From: Acidimicrobiales bacterium
Lineage (GTDB): Bacteria; Actinomycetota; Acidimicrobiia; Acidimicrobiales; UBA8190
Assembly (NCBI GenBank): GCA_030042575.1
Contig: JASHZK010000254.1
Coordinates: forward strand, 1 to 13,144
Direction of reading: 5' to 3'
DNA length: 13,144 nt
Both the position numbers and the translations under genes were made by a program. Shown here one piece after another: positions 6,588 through 13,144 of this stretch (its first letter is position 1; the number at the start of each line of letters is the position of its first letter). The notes below the pieces were generated by a model. It ran no database searches and was not told the DNA's origin. It worked only from the letters and a program-made list of their open reading frames with translations.

Positions 6588-7787
6588 TCAGGCCGCCGTG
6601 AAGAGCAGCTCGGCCTTGGTCATCCCGGCCACCACGGAGGAGCCGGTGCGTTCCAGGGTGCCGGCCACCTCGATCCTCGAGAAGCGGGCCAGGAGCTCCT
6701 CGAGCACCACCCGCCCTTCGAGGCGGGCCAGGGCTGCACCGAGGCAGAAGTGGTTGCCGAAGCCGAAGGCGATGTGCGGATTGGGCTGGCGCCCGAGATC
6801 GAGCTGTCCGGCGGTCGGGCCGAAGACCTCCTCGTCACGGTTGGCCGAGGAGAAGAGCATGAGCAGCGCCTCGCCCTCGGCGATGGCCACTCCCCGCAGC
6901 TCGGTGTCCCGGGTGGCGGTCCGCATGAAGGAGAGCACGGGCGAGGTCCAGCGCAACAGCTCCTCGACCGCCACCGGTGCCAGCGAGGGATCGGCCCGCA
7001 GGCGGGCCCACTGCTCGGACGCCTGGGCCACGGCCACCAGACCGGCGGCGATCAGGTTGCGGGTGGTCTCGTTGCCGGCCACCAGCAGCTGGACCAAGAA
7101 CATGGCCAGCTGGTCGTCGCTCAGCTGCTCGCCGTCGATCTGGGCCAGGGCCATCTCGGTGAGCACGTCGCCTCGGGGCTCGGCCCGCCGGGCCTTGGTG
7201 GCGTCCACCAGGTACTCGATCATCTCCGACAGGAGCGCCCGCTTCTTCTCCTCGGGCCAGTCGGTGGCCCCGGGGACGATCGCCTCCGACCACTCGTAGC
7301 AGCGCTCCCAGTCGTCTTCGGGGATGCCCAGCATCTCGGAGATGACGAGCAGCGGCAGCGGAACCGCCAGCAGCGGCACCACGTCGACCACCTGGTCGGG
7401 CACCACCCGCTCGACCAGGGCCTTGGCCCGGGCCCGCACCACCGGGTCCAGGGCCCGCACCACCGAGGGTTTGAACCCGGGCTGGACGAGACGCCGGTAG
7501 CGGGTGTGGTCGGGCGGGTCGCAGTGGAGGATGGTGGGGGGCGACGGGTAGGTGGTGCCGATCTCGTCGACGAGGATGCCCTTCGAAGCACAGAAGGTCT
7601 CGTGGTCGTTCTCGATCCGGCTCACCTCGGCATGGGTGGACACCGCCCAGAATCCCCTCTCCTCGTTCCACGCCACCGGCGCCTGGGCCCGCAGGAGGGC
7701 GAAGAGCGGATGGGGGTCGGAGCGGTAGAGGGCAGGGTCGAGGACCCTGGCCGCCAGCTCGACGCCGGGTCGGGCCGCGGCGGGCAC
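6588..7787 (-). CDS. Cytochrome P450
   Basis: This 399-residue soluble bacterial P450 has all core motifs: I-helix AGNETTR (about 237-243), the ExxR motif EELLR (276-279), and the haem-binding loop FGFGNHFCLGAALARLE with C348 as thiolate ligand. The SSANRDEEVFG meander is also clear. It would hydroxylate a small organic substrate with electrons from a ferredoxin and reductase, neither encoded here. I chose the GTG at 7787, 26 bp after the cupin stop, because it gives a normal N-terminus (LAARVLDPALYRSDPHPLFALLR). No strong Shine-Dalgarno is visible, and the frame runs open further upstream, so the start is uncertain. It is the last gene of a three-gene minus-strand unit with a cupin dioxygenase and a crotonase-family protein, which suggests a catabolic role. 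Confidence 0.93.
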   Translation of the reverse strand: MPAAARPGVELAARVLDPALYRSDPHPLFALLRAQAPVAWNEERGFWAVSTHAEVSRIENDHETFCASKGILVDEIGTTYPSPPTILHCDPPDHTRYRRLVQPGFKPSVVRALDPVVRARAKALVERVVPDQVVDVVPLLAVPLPLLVISEMLGIPEDDWERCYEWSEAIVPGATDWPEEKKRALLSEMIEYLVDATKARRAEPRGDVLTEMALAQIDGEQLSDDQLAMFLVQLLVAGNETTRNLIAAGLVAVAQASEQWARLRADPSLAPVAVEELLRWTSPVLSFMRTATRDTELRGVAIAEGEALLMLFSSANRDEEVFGPTAGQLDLGRQPNPHIAFGFGNHFCLGAALARLEGRVVLEELLARFSRIEVAGTLERTGSSVVAGMTKAELLFTAA

Positions 7788-7813
7788 GACGGTGGGCGAC
7801 CCGGCGAACGGCG

Positions 7814-8284
7814 TCAGCGGAGGATGAGCCCGTTGGGCCGGGGCAGGCCGGCGCCCTCGAGCATGGCGAAGTAGACCTCGACGAAAGCCGGGCCGTCGAA
7901 GACGTTGTCCACCGTGTCGTCGTCGTTCAGGTTGAGCAGGGCCCCTTCGATGACGAAGAGGACGTCGGTGGGCTCGGTGTTGTCCTCGGGAACGTGCAGG
8001 GTGTGCACGGAGTTGGCCGGCTCGTAAATGTAGGAGCCCGAGGAGGAGACGAAGTCGTACTCCAGGTAGTGCCAGCGGCCCGACAGGGTGTAGCCCTCCA
8101 CCGGCCCGGTGTGGCGGTGACGCTGCAGCTGCACGCCGGGGGCGAAGCGGTTGCGAATGGTCCAGGTGCCCCGGTCGCTGTCGTAGCGCATGAGCTTGAG
8201 CTCGACCCCCATGCCGGTGTCGACCCAAGGGGCGTCGTCGTCTCCCACGTGACGGACGACCAGTTCCTTCTCGGCGACGGCCAC
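7814..8284 (-). CDS. Cupin, 2,4'-dihydroxyacetophenone dioxygenase family
   Basis: This small 156-residue single-domain cupin has metal ligands visible in both motifs: PGVQLQRHRHTGPVEGYTLSG gives H56, H58 and E63, and EPANSVHTL gives H94. The segment LSGRWHYLEYDF...SGSYIYEPANSVHTL is characteristic of the 2,4'-dihydroxyacetophenone dioxygenase / acetylacetone-cleaving cupin group, in which a non-haem metal cleaves a C-C bond next to a ketone. The true substrate is unknown. The GTG at 8284 is preferred because GGGGGAG lies 9 nt upstream; the GTG at 8293 would leave no spacer to that ribosome-binding site. It is the middle gene of the crotonase-cupin-P450 unit, 81 bp after the first gene and 26 bp before the P450. 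Confidence 0.85.
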   Translation of the reverse strand: MAVAEKELVVRHVGDDDAPWVDTGMGVELKLMRYDSDRGTWTIRNRFAPGVQLQRHRHTGPVEGYTLSGRWHYLEYDFVSSSGSYIYEPANSVHTLHVPEDNTEPTDVLFVIEGALLNLNDDDTVDNVFDGPAFVEVYFAMLEGAGLPRPNGLILR

Positions 8285-8365
8285 GGCCCGCACCTCCCCC
8301 TGGCCGGGATCCCGGCCACCTCTGTCGCGCCGGACCGACCCGGCGCCCAGCCAGCCTAGGAGCGC

Positions 8366-9199
8366 TCAGGTGGGGTCTGCGAAGCGCGGGGGGCGCCCGT
8401 GGCGGCGGGCGGCGACCGCCTCGGAGAAGTCGGGTTCCGCCACCATCTCCTCGAGGCGCGTTCGGGCGCTCTGCACCGACTGGGCGACGGTGCCGTAGAC
8501 GTCGGCATAGAGCTGGAGCTTGGTGGCGGCCATCGAGGCGGGCGACACCTCCTCGGCCAGCATCCGGGCGTAGTCGTAGACGACCTCCATCAGGTGCTCG
8601 GCGGGCAGGACCCGGTTGACGAGACCCATGGACAGGGCCTCCTCGGCCAGCACCACCCGGCTCGAGAGCAACAGGTCGGCGGCATGGCCGAAGCCGACGA
8701 GGCGGGGCAACAGCCACGACAGGCCGAACTCGGCCGGCAGGCCGAGGCGACCGTGGGCGGCGGTGAGCTTGGCCCCGGCGGCGGCGAAGCGCAGGTCGCA
8801 GTAACAGGCCAGGGCCAGGCCGACCCCGGCGGCCGGGCCGTTCACGGCGGCGATGACGGGCTTGAGGATGCCGAAGTGATAGGCGAACGCGGCGTCGAAC
8901 TCGGGGCGCACCCCGTAGCCGGGGTAGGCGAGGTGGGGGCCGGTGCCCGGGTCGTAGGCGCCACGGGCGGCGTGGTGCTCCAGGGCTTCGTAGTCGGCGC
9001 CGGCGCAGAAGCCCCGGCCTGCCCCGGTGACCACGATGACCCGGACCGCCGGGTCGGCGACCGCCCGGGCCAAAAGGGCCCGGTACTCGGTGTGCATCCT
9101 GCCCGTCCAGGCGTTCAGGCGCTCGGGGCGGCTGAGGGTGATGGTGGCCACCGCCTCCGACCGCTCGTAACCGGTCACCTTCAGCTCCTCGAGCTCCAC
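8366..9199 (-). CDS. Enoyl-CoA hydratase/isomerase (crotonase) family protein
   Basis: This 277-residue crotonase-fold protein has the CoA and oxyanion-hole motifs RPERLNAWT, GRGFCAGADYEAL (about 61-73) and AAVNGPAAGVGLALACYCDLRFAA (about 117-140). SWLLPRLVG and SMGLVNRV follow. Compared with rat crotonase, the two catalytic glutamates (E144 and E164) appear as A129 and H149, while E157 sits nearby in GLPAEFGL. It is therefore unlikely to be a standard hydratase and may be an isomerase, hydrolase or other crotonase-superfamily enzyme. The GTG start at 9199 has AGGAAGG 4 nt upstream (with the intervening gtcg). It is the first gene of a unit with the cupin and P450. The family is certain and the reaction is not. 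Confidence 0.92.
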   Translation of the reverse strand: MELEELKVTGYERSEAVATITLSRPERLNAWTGRMHTEYRALLARAVADPAVRVIVVTGAGRGFCAGADYEALEHHAARGAYDPGTGPHLAYPGYGVRPEFDAAFAYHFGILKPVIAAVNGPAAGVGLALACYCDLRFAAAGAKLTAAHGRLGLPAEFGLSWLLPRLVGFGHAADLLLSSRVVLAEEALSMGLVNRVLPAEHLMEVVYDYARMLAEEVSPASMAATKLQLYADVYGTVAQSVQSARTRLEEMVAEPDFSEAVAARRHGRPPRFADPT

Positions 9200-9240
9200 C
9201 GACCCTTCCTAGCTCGCGTCCCGCTTCGTCGGCGCCCGGC

Positions 9241-9280
9241 CTCCGGGCTGCTGGTGGGCTGGCGGGCTGCCCGCCCGGAG
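9241..9280. repeat. Nested inverted repeat upstream of the crotonase-cupin-P450 unit
   Basis: CTCCGGGC at 9241-9248 is the exact reverse complement of GCCCGGAG at 9273-9280. Inside lies a second hairpin, GGCGGG (9261-9266)-CTG-CCCGCC (9270-9275), which overlaps the right arm, so the two stems are mutually exclusive. The element starts 42 bp before the crotonase start codon and could be an operator or a leader structure. No T-run follows on either strand. Confidence 0.45.
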
Positions 9281-9311
9281 AGGGGCGGCGATTTGTTGCG
9301 ATTCTGTTGGG

Positions 9312-9440
9312 TTGAGGAGCCTCAAGGTGGCAGGACGACAGGCCGATGCCTGTGTGGGACTCCGCATTCGGTCCCTGACAACATCCACACTTCACATCCC
9401 CGTTGAAACCCCCCACCCGGACCGGTGGGGGGTTTCGCGT
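9312..9440 (+). ncRNA. Candidate structured non-coding RNA (unidentified; compare 6C RNA)
   Basis: The 389-bp gene-free stretch 9200-9588 holds a run of perfect short hairpins: TTGAG-GAGC-CTCAA (9312-9325), ACAGGC-CGAT-GCCTGT (9338-9353), and GGGAC (9357-9361)...GTCCC (9371-9375) enclosed by GTGTGG/CCACAC (about 9352-9390). These are followed by a C-rich single-stranded-looking stretch and then a 12-bp terminator-like stem with six consecutive C and six G. Base composition here is less GC-rich than the flanks. The + strand is assumed from the terminator position. C-rich hairpins recall the actinobacterial 6C RNA, but I cannot confirm a match and see no convincing promoter. It does not resemble SRP RNA, tmRNA or common riboswitches. 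Confidence 0.35.
9406..9435 (+). terminator. Strong intrinsic-terminator-like hairpin
   Basis: AAACCCCCCACC (9406-9417) is a perfect 12-bp inverted repeat with GGTGGGGGGTTT (9424-9435), enclosing a 6-nt loop CGGACC. It ends in TTTC rather than a long U-tract and is nearly symmetrical, so it could act on both strands. No protein gene ends nearby on either strand, so the transcript it terminates is probably a non-coding RNA from the stretch just upstream. Confidence 0.7.
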
Positions 9441-9574
9441 ACGGGTCGTGTTCTCACCTACCGGTCGTCACCGTCTCCGGGGAGCCGAAGAGCCGTGTCG
9501 GGCGAGGACGTGGAGCGTCGTCCCGTGGCGTGGTCCGTCTCCGACGGCGCCACCGACGGCACGGACGGCGCGAG

Positions 9575-9580
9575 CACAAT
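9575..9580 (+). promoter_or_regulatory. Putative -10 element for a leaderless GH26-like transcript
   Basis: CACAAT ends 8 nt before the GTG start at 9589. This spacing places the transcription start at or next to the start codon, as in leaderless actinobacterial mRNAs. No -35 consensus is recognisable. The same 8-nt spacing recurs at two later genes. Confidence 0.35.
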
Positions 9581-9588
9581 GGGCCCTC

Positions 9589-10737
9589 GTGACGACGGCG
9601 CAGAAGGTGGGCGGCAACCGGGACCGCGAAACTCCGAAGGATGACGACGGCGTCCGGTGTTCGGAGGCGCCCGGGGTCCGCGGCGTGGGCCACGACGGTC
9701 AAGACGGCCGCGGGAAACCGATCGCACTCGTCATCGTCCTGGTCGTGCTCCTGGGCGGCGGACTCGTCTTCTTGGTCGTACGGTTGGTATCGGGATCGCC
9801 GGCCCCGGCACTCACCCCACCGCTCGTTCCCGCCCGGGGAAGGGCATATCTCGGCGCATGGGTCAATCCGGAGCAGAGTGCGAACGGAGCAACGGCATCT
9901 GTCGCCCAGGCCGTCTCCCTGGAGCATCGCCTGGGTTGGCACTTCTCCATCCTCCACGACTACGTCGGATTCCATGCATCCCCACCGGCCGTCGTCAAAG
10001 AGGTGAACGCAATTTCCCGCACGGGAGCCGTTCCTCTCATCGACTGGGCCGGAAATGGAGCCAGTTCCTACCTCGATGCCATCGTCTCAGGAGAGGAGAA
10101 CGCAACCATCCGGGCGTTGGCAACTGCGCTCAAGAACAACAAGAAACCCGTATTTCTCCGCTGGTTCTGGGAGATGAATTTGCAGCTCTCCCCGTCAGCG
10201 GGTCCGTTGTACATCGAAGCATGGGACAAGATCCGCTCACTGTTCCATGCGGTGGGTGCGACCAATGTGGCCATGGTGTGGTGCCCCGGCATCGCCGCCC
10301 ACCGCACAGTTGCCGACCTCGCCGCTTTCTACCCCGGAGCCGCCGAGGTGGATTGGATCGCGGTCGACGGCTACGAAGGCTCGAAAGGTGGGGTGTCCGG
10401 CTTCTCCGGTCTCTTCGGTTCGTGGTACCAGGTCTGGCGCCTCCAAGGAAAGCCGATAATGATTGCAGAGACGGGAGCACGTTCCTATGGCCTTGCCGTT
10501 CGAGGAGCATGTATGCGAAGGCTGCTCGGTTCGGCTCGAGACGAACAGGCGCAGTACCTCCGAGGACTCGGTTCCGACCTCAAGGATTCGTATCCCGACA
10601 TTCGTGCAGTCGTCTACTTCGACGCCAAAGGTTTTGACGGTCCGTGGTGCTTGGACAAGGGAGGACTCGAGGAGCTGCGCAAGCTCGGCGACGAGCCGTT
10701 GTTCTCCTGGGCAGACCGATTCCCCAGCCCGACCTGA
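9589..10737 (+). CDS. Membrane-anchored GH26-like glycoside hydrolase
   Basis: This 382-residue protein has a charged cytosolic N-terminus, one hydrophobic segment (about 44-66, IALVIVLVVLLGGGLVFLVV), a short proline-rich linker and an extracellular TIM-barrel domain beginning at about LGAWVNPEQ. GH26 landmarks are present: FLRWFWEMN with E195 as candidate acid/base, TNVAMVWCPG, VDWIAVDGYEG, and KPIMIAETGA with E294 as candidate nucleophile. GH26 enzymes mostly cleave beta-mannans or related beta-glycans, but the substrate here is unknown. The anchor places it on the outer face of the cell membrane. GTG 9589 is chosen from its -10-like CACAAT; GTG 9685 is an alternative that keeps the membrane segment. 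Codon use is visibly less GC-biased than in the left part of the window, consistent with later acquisition. No transporter or sugar gene flanks it. Confidence 0.82.
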   Translation: MTTAQKVGGNRDRETPKDDDGVRCSEAPGVRGVGHDGQDGRGKPIALVIVLVVLLGGGLVFLVVRLVSGSPAPALTPPLVPARGRAYLGAWVNPEQSANGATASVAQAVSLEHRLGWHFSILHDYVGFHASPPAVVKEVNAISRTGAVPLIDWAGNGASSYLDAIVSGEENATIRALATALKNNKKPVFLRWFWEMNLQLSPSAGPLYIEAWDKIRSLFHAVGATNVAMVWCPGIAAHRTVADLAAFYPGAAEVDWIAVDGYEGSKGGVSGFSGLFGSWYQVWRLQGKPIMIAETGARSYGLAVRGACMRRLLGSARDEQAQYLRGLGSDLKDSYPDIRAVVYFDAKGFDGPWCLDKGGLEELRKLGDEPLFSWADRFPSPT

Positions 10738-10842
10738 CCGCACCTCCGTCGTGGCATCGACACTGTCGGACTCGGTGCCGTCGAGGAGGTGGCCGCCGCC
10801 CAGACCGGGGCTCGACGACGCGCTGGGAAGGTCGGCCATGAT

Positions 10843-11265
10843 ATGGGCGTGGACCAGCGAGTCTCACTCATCACCCTCGGCGTAGCCGATACCTCCAGTG
10901 CCCGCCGGTTCTATGAGGCAATGGGTTGGACAGGGTCGTCGCCCGACGGGGACGTGGTCTTCTTTCAGGCGGGTGGCATGGTCCTTGCCCTGTGGGGTAG
11001 GGACAAGCTGGCCGCCGACAGCTGTGTGGCTGACGGAGGAGGCTGGGGAGGCGTGACCCTGGCGTACAACGTGGGCTCGCCAGCCGACGTCGAGGCGGTT
11101 CTCGCCCGAGCTGAATCGGCGGGAGCCACCATAGGTCGTCCCGGTGCCGAGACTTCCTGGGGCGGCTTCTCCGGTGTGTTCATCGACCCCGACGGTCACC
11201 CGTGGGAGGTCGCCCACAACCCGGCGTGGACCATTGCCCTCGACGGGAGCGTGCAGCTCCCGTGA
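10843..11265 (+). CDS. VOC family protein (glyoxalase/bleomycin-resistance fold)
   Basis: This 140-residue protein contains two beta-alpha-beta-beta-beta modules of the vicinal oxygen chelate fold: SLITLGVADTSSARRFYEAMGW (about 8-29) at the start, VVFFQAGGMVLALWG in the first module, and FSGVFIDPDGHPWEVAHNP (about 109-127) at the end, with the DPDGHPWEV signature. E122 of PWEV is a usual metal-ligand position. A histidine at the first-module ligand position is not obvious, so metal binding and enzyme activity are doubtful. Members include glyoxalases, dioxygenases and drug-binding proteins, and the sequence does not choose between them. The ATG at 10843 is chosen from the fold's N-terminus; GTG at 10849 is possible. 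It stands alone, 105 bp after the GH26-like gene. Confidence 0.85.
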   Translation: MGVDQRVSLITLGVADTSSARRFYEAMGWTGSSPDGDVVFFQAGGMVLALWGRDKLAADSCVADGGGWGGVTLAYNVGSPADVEAVLARAESAGATIGRPGAETSWGGFSGVFIDPDGHPWEVAHNPAWTIALDGSVQLP

Positions 11266-11475
11266 CGCAGGCGAGGGGCGGGCGGACGGCGCCACGGCCC
11301 CGAGGTCGACTCTCCTGCCGGTCCCAACGGGAGCGATCCCGGGCGATCCGGCCCCGCTGACCCGACCGGGCCGCGGAGCCGGGCCGAGACGAAGGGTTGA
11401 CTCGACCGGTCGGTCGCGTCGCCGGCCACCAGCGGCGAACGCCCTCGTTTTCCGGGACTTCGCTCCGGCTGCCGG

Positions 11476-11481
11476 TACCCT
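11476..11481 (+). promoter_or_regulatory. Putative -10 element for a leaderless PhyH-family transcript
   Basis: TACCCT fits the actinobacterial TANNNT pattern and ends 8 nt before the GTG at 11490. No Shine-Dalgarno precedes that GTG, which supports leaderless initiation. The rest of the 224-bp gap (11266-11489) shows no gene and no clear -35. The only small feature noted is the palindrome CGACCGGTCG near 11403. Confidence 0.4.
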
Positions 11482-11489
11482 TCATCCCC

Positions 11490-12392
11490 GTGGCTTCGGT
11501 CCTCAATCGGCGTCAACGGCGATCGTGGGAAGAGGACGGGTGGTGCGTGCTCGAACGGGTCGTACCCGAAGACACCCTGCGATCCGCTCAAAGAGCCGTA
11601 GGCAAGGCATTTCCAAGTGCGCAGCAGATGGCAGAGAGCCGGCCCGGCGACGAATTCGACAGGTGGCTGACTTGGAACGCCGTTTGGCCGGAGTTCCCTT
11701 TCCGGAGTCGTTCGCTCAACGCGTTGGTGGTGAGTGATCTGCTCATCTCCCTGGCCGAGGATCTGCTCGGCACCTCGGAGGTCCGCATGTACCTGGCGAT
11801 CATGACGGCCAAGTACGCCAACCAGGCCTCCGAGTACAACCAGCTCTTGCACGTGGATTTCCCCAACCACACCCTCACGGTCCCTCGAGCCGAGTCGGGC
11901 TACCACCAAATGGAGACGTTCATCTACCTGAACGACGTCGGCCGTGAGAACGGCGCCACCCGCTTCGTGTCCCGCACCCTCACCGGCCACGTCCCGGTGG
12001 AGGAGCACAGCTTGAACCTCCACGACTACGGCGAGCTCTATGAAGAACCCTCAGATGCGAGCGCCCCGGCAGGATCGATCGTCGTCTACCGACCAGACGT
12101 CTACCACCGTTCTGTGGACTTCACCGATCCCACCCAAGCACGGTTCATGCTCCACGTCTCCTACAAGCCTGCCGGCCTCGAGTGGGGCGGATACCAGGCC
12201 TGGCCGTTCAAGGGCTTCTCCGCCGAGTGGCACAACTTCGTCCAAGGTGCGAATCCGCGCCAGTTGAGTGTCCTCGGGTTCCCTGGTCCCGGGCACGCGT
12301 TCTGGACCGAAGAGACCCTCGCCGGGGTTGCCAGTCGCTACCCGGGCCTTGACATGTCGCCCTGGCGCTGCGCCCTGTCCGGGAGGCCATGA
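11490..12392 (+). CDS. Phytanoyl-CoA dioxygenase (PhyH) family Fe(II)/2-oxoglutarate oxygenase
   Basis: This 300-residue protein has the 2-His-1-carboxylate iron site of the PhyH family: H121-V-D123 in QLLHVDFPNH, the distal H206 in RPDVYHRSVDF, and R218 in QARFMLHVSYK as the 2-oxoglutarate-binding arginine. The N-terminus (RRSWEEDGWCVLERVVPEDTL) is the usual start of the fold, and FIYLNDVGRENGATRFV is the typical core strand and turn. Such enzymes hydroxylate lipids, small metabolites or antibiotic precursors. The GTG at 11490 is chosen because it immediately precedes the conserved fold and has a TACCCT box 8 nt upstream; the open frame upstream to 11397 reads as non-conserved sequence. No partner pathway is evident next to it. 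Confidence 0.88.
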   Translation: MASVLNRRQRRSWEEDGWCVLERVVPEDTLRSAQRAVGKAFPSAQQMAESRPGDEFDRWLTWNAVWPEFPFRSRSLNALVVSDLLISLAEDLLGTSEVRMYLAIMTAKYANQASEYNQLLHVDFPNHTLTVPRAESGYHQMETFIYLNDVGRENGATRFVSRTLTGHVPVEEHSLNLHDYGELYEEPSDASAPAGSIVVYRPDVYHRSVDFTDPTQARFMLHVSYKPAGLEWGGYQAWPFKGFSAEWHNFVQGANPRQLSVLGFPGPGHAFWTEETLAGVASRYPGLDMSPWRCALSGRP

Positions 12393-12495
12393 CCGCGGGC
12401 CGCTCCCTCGGGGATCAGCGGACCCTGGGCATGTCCCGCTGTGTCAGGGGCTTCGAGCAGTTCTGTCGTTCGCCACGGCCCAGTGGGTGCCTGGC

Positions 12496-12501
12496 GATAA
12501 C
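12496..12501 (+). promoter_or_regulatory. Putative -10 element for a leaderless Nudix transcript
   Basis: GATAAC ends 8 nt before the ATG at 12510, and no Shine-Dalgarno is present. An overlapping TAACGT (12498-12503) also fits a TANNNT box. In the same 117-bp gap CAGCGG (12416-12421) and CCGCTG (12436-12441) form a weak stem after the PhyH gene, without a T-run. Confidence 0.35.
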
Positions 12502-12509
12502 GTGCCCAG

Positions 12510-13001
12510 ATGCCGATGGCCGGTTACATCGCCCGACTACGCCAGAAGGTCGGTCACGACCTTCTGTTGCTTCCTTCCGTTGCTGTGTTTCCTCACGACG
12601 AGAATGGTCGGGTGCTCCTCGTGAGAGAGGGCGACAGCGGCTCGTGGGCTGCCATTGGCGGAGCCATCGAGCCCGACGAGTCGCCAGAGGAGGCTGTTCG
12701 TCGCGAGGCGCAGGAAGAGGCTGGGGTTGTCGTCGAATTGAACTCGATACTGCGAGTTGTGGGGGGACGGGAGTTCCGCATGACGTACCCCAATGGCGAT
12801 GAGACCTCGTATGTAACGACGGTCTTCGACGGTCGGGTTGTCGACGGGGTTCCACGGCCTGACGGAGACGAGACTCTCGATGTCAGATGGTGGCCCGTTG
12901 TTCGCCTGCCGTATGGCGAGATGAGCGCCTTCACTCGAGCCCTGATGACCGCAGCTGGCCTGGCCCCGCTGCCGCAGGCAGGGGCGGGCACGCCCCACTG
13001 A
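12510..13001 (+). CDS. Nudix hydrolase
   Basis: This 163-residue protein has a complete Nudix box, GX5EX7REUXEEXGU, running from G51 through E57, R65-E66 and E69-E70 to G72-V73 (AIEPDESPEEAVRREAQEEA lies within it). Nudix enzymes hydrolyse nucleoside diphosphates linked to another group, using Mg2+ held by the glutamates. The beta-strand before the box (LLPSVAVFPHDENGRVLLVRE) and the strand after it (TSYVTTVFDGRVVDG) suit a housecleaning or ADP-ribose/NTP-type member, but the substrate cannot be assigned. The ATG at 12510 is chosen over the in-frame ATG at 12516 from the -10-like box. It is a single gene, and no gene is seen in the 143 bp to the window end. Confidence 0.9.
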   Translation: MPMAGYIARLRQKVGHDLLLLPSVAVFPHDENGRVLLVREGDSGSWAAIGGAIEPDESPEEAVRREAQEEAGVVVELNSILRVVGGREFRMTYPNGDETSYVTTVFDGRVVDGVPRPDGDETLDVRWWPVVRLPYGEMSAFTRALMTAAGLAPLPQAGAGTPH

Positions 13002-13144
13002 CCATCACGAGACCCGTGGCTTCCTGGCCACCCTGGTTCGGGACCACAACACCAGGCATGCACGATCCGGAGGAGTGGTCTGGGCCAAATTCCGTCCTTG
13101 TCCTCAACCGGCGGCCGGCAACTGCCGATGTATGGCAATCGGGC
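13002..13144. other. Non-coding tail with a short inverted repeat
   Basis: No credible reading frame or RNA gene is seen. CCTGGT (13032-13037) and ACCAGG (13051-13056) form an inverted repeat with an alternative inner stem TGGT-TCGGG-ACCA. It lacks a T-run, so it is not a clear terminator for the Nudix gene. Confidence 0.4.

Noticed and set aside
6588..9416. A 942-codon open frame that would fuse the P450 to upstream sequence
   Set aside because: Only the last 399 codons look like protein. The upstream part is the wrong frame of the cupin and crotonase genes, full of Arg/Pro runs.
13021..13060. Possible tRNA fragment (TGGTTCGGGACCA) near the window end
   Set aside because: It does not fold into a cloverleaf on either strand, and no anticodon stem or acceptor stem can be built.

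Overview
The window is about 13.1 kb of GC-rich DNA. GTG starts, ATGA overlaps, dense coding on both strands and the gene families suggest an actinomycete (Actinomycetota). An Acidimicrobiia-like lineage is my guess: a pafB/pafC WYL pair and a bioB-bsaP pair are actinobacterial hallmarks, but the riboflavin synthase is of the archaeal type, which is not the usual actinobacterial enzyme. No tRNA, rRNA, CRISPR array, insertion sequence or complete prophage was seen.

Layout. (1) Positions 1-1680, + strand: the 3' part of a PafB-like WYL regulator and a complete PafC-like WYL regulator, overlapping by ATGA. (2) 1759-3162, + strand: an orphan MobF/TrwC-type relaxase domain protein with intact catalytic tyrosines and histidine triad but no helicase. 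(3) 5145-3209, - strand: a cofactor block read bioB, bsaP (biotin synthase auxiliary protein), then an archaeal-type riboflavin synthase. Both gaps inside this block hold short tandem repeats. (4) 5237-6535, + strand, divergent from bioB: an ACAD10/11-like acyl-CoA dehydrogenase. The 91-bp divergent gap holds an inverted repeat. (5) 9199-6588, - strand: a probable catabolic operon of a crotonase-family protein, a cupin of the 2,4'-dihydroxyacetophenone dioxygenase type and a cytochrome P450. (6) 9200-9588: 389 bp without a gene, but with a run of hairpins ending in a 12-bp perfect terminator-like stem, a candidate structured RNA. (7) 9589-13001, + strand, looser codon use: a membrane-anchored GH26-like glycoside hydrolase, a VOC/glyoxalase-fold protein, a PhyH-family Fe(II)/2-oxoglutarate dioxygenase and a Nudix hydrolase. 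These are separated by 100-225 bp gaps, and three of them show a -10-like hexamer exactly 8 nt before the start codon, as expected for leaderless transcripts. The last 143 bp carry no recognisable gene.

How the genes may work together. The bioB block makes two cofactors (biotin and the flavin precursor riboflavin). The flanking acyl-CoA dehydrogenase is a flavoprotein, and the P450, cupin and crotonase look like a short oxidative route in which a substrate is hydroxylated, a C-C bond is cleaved and a CoA thioester is processed. The right-hand third reads as a collection of individually transcribed accessory genes. The strongest unusual points are the archaeal-type riboflavin synthase in a biotin block, a BsaP partner for a BioB that appears to lack one canonical [2Fe-2S] cysteine, the orphan relaxase and the candidate structured RNA.
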